Source of the DNA: a bacterium
GTDB lineage: Bacteria; Auribacterota; JABMQX01
Assembly (NCBI GenBank): GCA_030691545.1
Contig: JAUYEE010000029.1
Coordinates: 1 to 53,604 of the forward strand
Reading direction: 5' to 3'
Length of the DNA: 53,604 bases
The notes below the pieces were generated by a model. The model saw only the letters and a program-made list of their open reading frames with translations. It searched no databases and was not told the DNA's origin. Each line of letters opens with the position of its first letter. Positions within the stretch are counted from its first letter, which is position 1. Shown here one piece after another: positions 52,246-53,604 of the stretch. Both the position numbers and the translations under genes were made by a program.

Positions 52246-53604
52246 GTGAAACGCCGCCTCGTACCCTCCTTCTGCCTTGTCGCCTTTGTCAGTCTCATCC
52301 CTTCTCCACCCGCCGTCGGCGAGGCGGCGCCGCCGCTTCTTCGCAGACCCGCTGGCGTCGCCTATGACAAGACCGGACGCCTCATCGTCAGCGACACCGG
52401 GAACAACAGGCTACTCGTCTTCCAGGGCGAAAAGCTCGTCTCCGAGATTGGCAAGGAGGGCAATGGCCCGGGCGAGTTCCGCGAGCCGCGAGGGATTACA
52501 CTCGATTCTCAGGAGCGCGTCATCGTCTGCGACTCCGGGAACGGGCGCATCCAGATACTCGATAGAGAGTTCAAGCCGGTCGGCCTGTTCGGGAGGCCCT
52601 CTTCGGACGACGACAAGTCCCCCGGCACCTTTGCCAGACCTTCCGGAGTAGCAACGGATGACCGCGACAACATCATCGTCGCCGACACCTGGAATCACCG
52701 CCTTCAGATTTTCGACCAGGACGGCAAGTTCCTGGCTTTGTTTGACAACACAGGCAAGCAGAACACCGACCTCGAGGGCTTCAACGAACCGGGGGGCGTG
52801 TTCTGCGACGGGAAGGGCGGCTTGTATGTCGCCAACGGGTGGAATTCTCGCTGCGACGTGTACGATTACGACTCCGCGGCGGTGACCCTGAGACATCGTG
52901 GAAAGGAGAAGGGCCAGATTTGGGGGTTCTGGGTTTGTTGTGACGTCGCGGTCAACTCCGCTGGCGAGGTCGTTGCCCTCGACACAAACGATGGCGCCGT
53001 CTGCGTTTACCCGCCGGACTTCGAGAAGAATAACCAGACGCCCTTAAGACGCTTCACCGGAGGTCCTTTTGGCCATCTTCGGGAGCCCCGCGCCGTGGCT
53101 GTCGGCCCGGGCGACGAAGTCGCCGTTTGCGACACGAACAATGACCGCGTTCTGATTCTCAACAAAGACTTCATCTTTGCGGCTCGGCCGGAAGTTCTGT
53201 CAATGTCCCCCACGGGTCTGACTATCTCATGGAAAACATTGGTCCCGACACGCAGCACTCTCATGCTTCGGGAGGGAAACTCTCCCGGCGAGGGCGAGGG
53301 GGTGGAAAACGCGTGGCTGCACAGGGACAGGGTGCGAGTCATCACGGAAGGGACTGCCCCAAGAAACCATCACATTGTATCCCTAACGAACCTCAAGCCC
53401 TCCACACGCTATTGGTACAAAGCTCACATGCCCGCCTTGAGGCAGATACCTGTATCCGGTTTCAGCCAGGAATATGCCGCGGTCACCTCCGCAGACCCCG
53501 CCACCAAACAGCTCATCCGCCTTCCCATGGCGGTCGTCGTTTTTCCCAACGTCGTCAACCTTGACACCTATAAGGCCGACAGTGCTCTCCCGGAACCAGC
53601 CGAC
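52246..53604 (+). CDS. Exported NHL-repeat protein, 3' end outside the window
   Basis: GTG 52246 (AAAGGA about 9 nt upstream) opens a signal peptide (KRRLVPSFCLVAFVSLI) and a frame that stays open for 453 codons to the last base, so the stop lies beyond the window. Five or six NHL-type blades are visible: RRPAGVAYDKTGRLIVSDTG, EPRGITLDSQERVIVCDSGN, RPSGVATDDRDNIIVADTWN, EPGGVFCDGKGGLYVANGWN, EPRAVAVGPGDEVAVCDTNN, forming a beta-propeller. From about residue 320 a fibronectin-like or purple-acid-phosphatase N-terminal-like domain follows (SPTGLTISWKTLVPTRSTLML...LKPSTRYWYKAH). Ligand unknown; extracytoplasmic. Confidence 0.85.
   Translation, partial: MKRRLVPSFCLVAFVSLIPSPPAVGEAAPPLLRRPAGVAYDKTGRLIVSDTGNNRLLVFQGEKLVSEIGKEGNGPGEFREPRGITLDSQERVIVCDSGNGRIQILDREFKPVGLFGRPSSDDDKSPGTFARPSGVATDDRDNIIVADTWNHRLQIFDQDGKFLALFDNTGKQNTDLEGFNEPGGVFCDGKGGLYVANGWNSRCDVYDYDSAAVTLRHRGKEKGQIWGFWVCCDVAVNSAGEVVALDTNDGAVCVYPPDFEKNNQTPLRRFTGGPFGHLREPRAVAVGPGDEVAVCDTNNDRVLILNKDFIFAARPEVLSMSPTGLTISWKTLVPTRSTLMLREGNSPGEGEGVENAWLHRDRVRVITEGTAPRNHHIVSLTNLKPSTRYWYKAHMPALRQIPVSGFSQEYAAVTSADPATKQLIRLPMAVVVFPNVVNLDTYKADSALPEPAD

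Overview
The window comes from a Gram-negative bacterium with an anaerobic, iron-sulfur-rich metabolism. Gram-negative: lpxK (lipid A), several lipoproteins, Tat and Sec exported proteins, a PEP-CTERM surface protein. Anaerobic: HdrABC-type disulfide reductase, ferredoxin-like subunits, radical SAM enzymes. The exported glycosidases, choice-of-anchor-type beta-helix protein, FGE-like protein, prepilin-type proteins with an AFADGHV motif, high G+C and many palindromic dispersed repeats are the style of Planctomycetes/PVC-like or candidate-phylum genomes known mainly from metagenomes. No rRNA or other taxonomic marker is present, so the phylum stays open. Both ends cut a gene.

Layout. 1-4617: end of a secreted beta-helix protein and an exported FGE-like protein that share a small module. 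4767-9150: a PfkB sugar kinase (-), lpxK (+), a ComF phosphoribosyltransferase (-) overlapping lpxK tail to tail, and a CPBP membrane protease (-). 9403-17673: one long operon behind a good sigma-70-type promoter, hdrC-hdrB-X-hdrA-flxD-(two FeS proteins)-flxA, which is an HdrABC-FlxABCD-like electron-bifurcating complex with an extra exported protein X embedded in it. 17828-21140: exported GH29 fucosidase and exported M23/PKD protein. 21742-26220: lpdA, a DUF429 protein, lipA and a class I/II aminotransferase. 26307-26791: a small gene split by a 290-bp palindrome-rich insertion. 26975-36449 (-): PEP-CTERM protein, a 1165-residue TPR lipoprotein, and a GH38-like exported glycosidase. 36767-43988: a membrane transporter, two prepilin-type paralogues flanking an exported FeS aldo/keto reductase, and a large exported (alpha/alpha)6 glycosidase. 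44050-53604: a MITE-like element, a lipoprotein, a B12-binding radical SAM enzyme, a glycerol-1-phosphate dehydrogenase homologue, a zinc-ribbon lipoprotein, a SurA/PpiD-like chaperone with an internal duplication, and the start of an NHL-repeat protein that runs off the window.

How the genes work together. The hdr/flx operon is the only clear multi-subunit machine: FlxA-like NAD(P)H oxidation, the FeS relay proteins and MvhD-like FlxD feed HdrA, where electrons would be split between ferredoxin and the HdrBC disulfide-reducing site. The secreted glycosidases, surface proteins and assembly proteins suggest a polysaccharide-degrading, surface-decorated lifestyle. Dispersed repeats (a TIR-bearing MITE-like family, a GTAGCGCAGGC palindrome family, an ACAGGATA family and G-rich direct repeats) punctuate the intergenic spaces. 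No tRNA, rRNA, CRISPR array, transposase or phage gene was seen.
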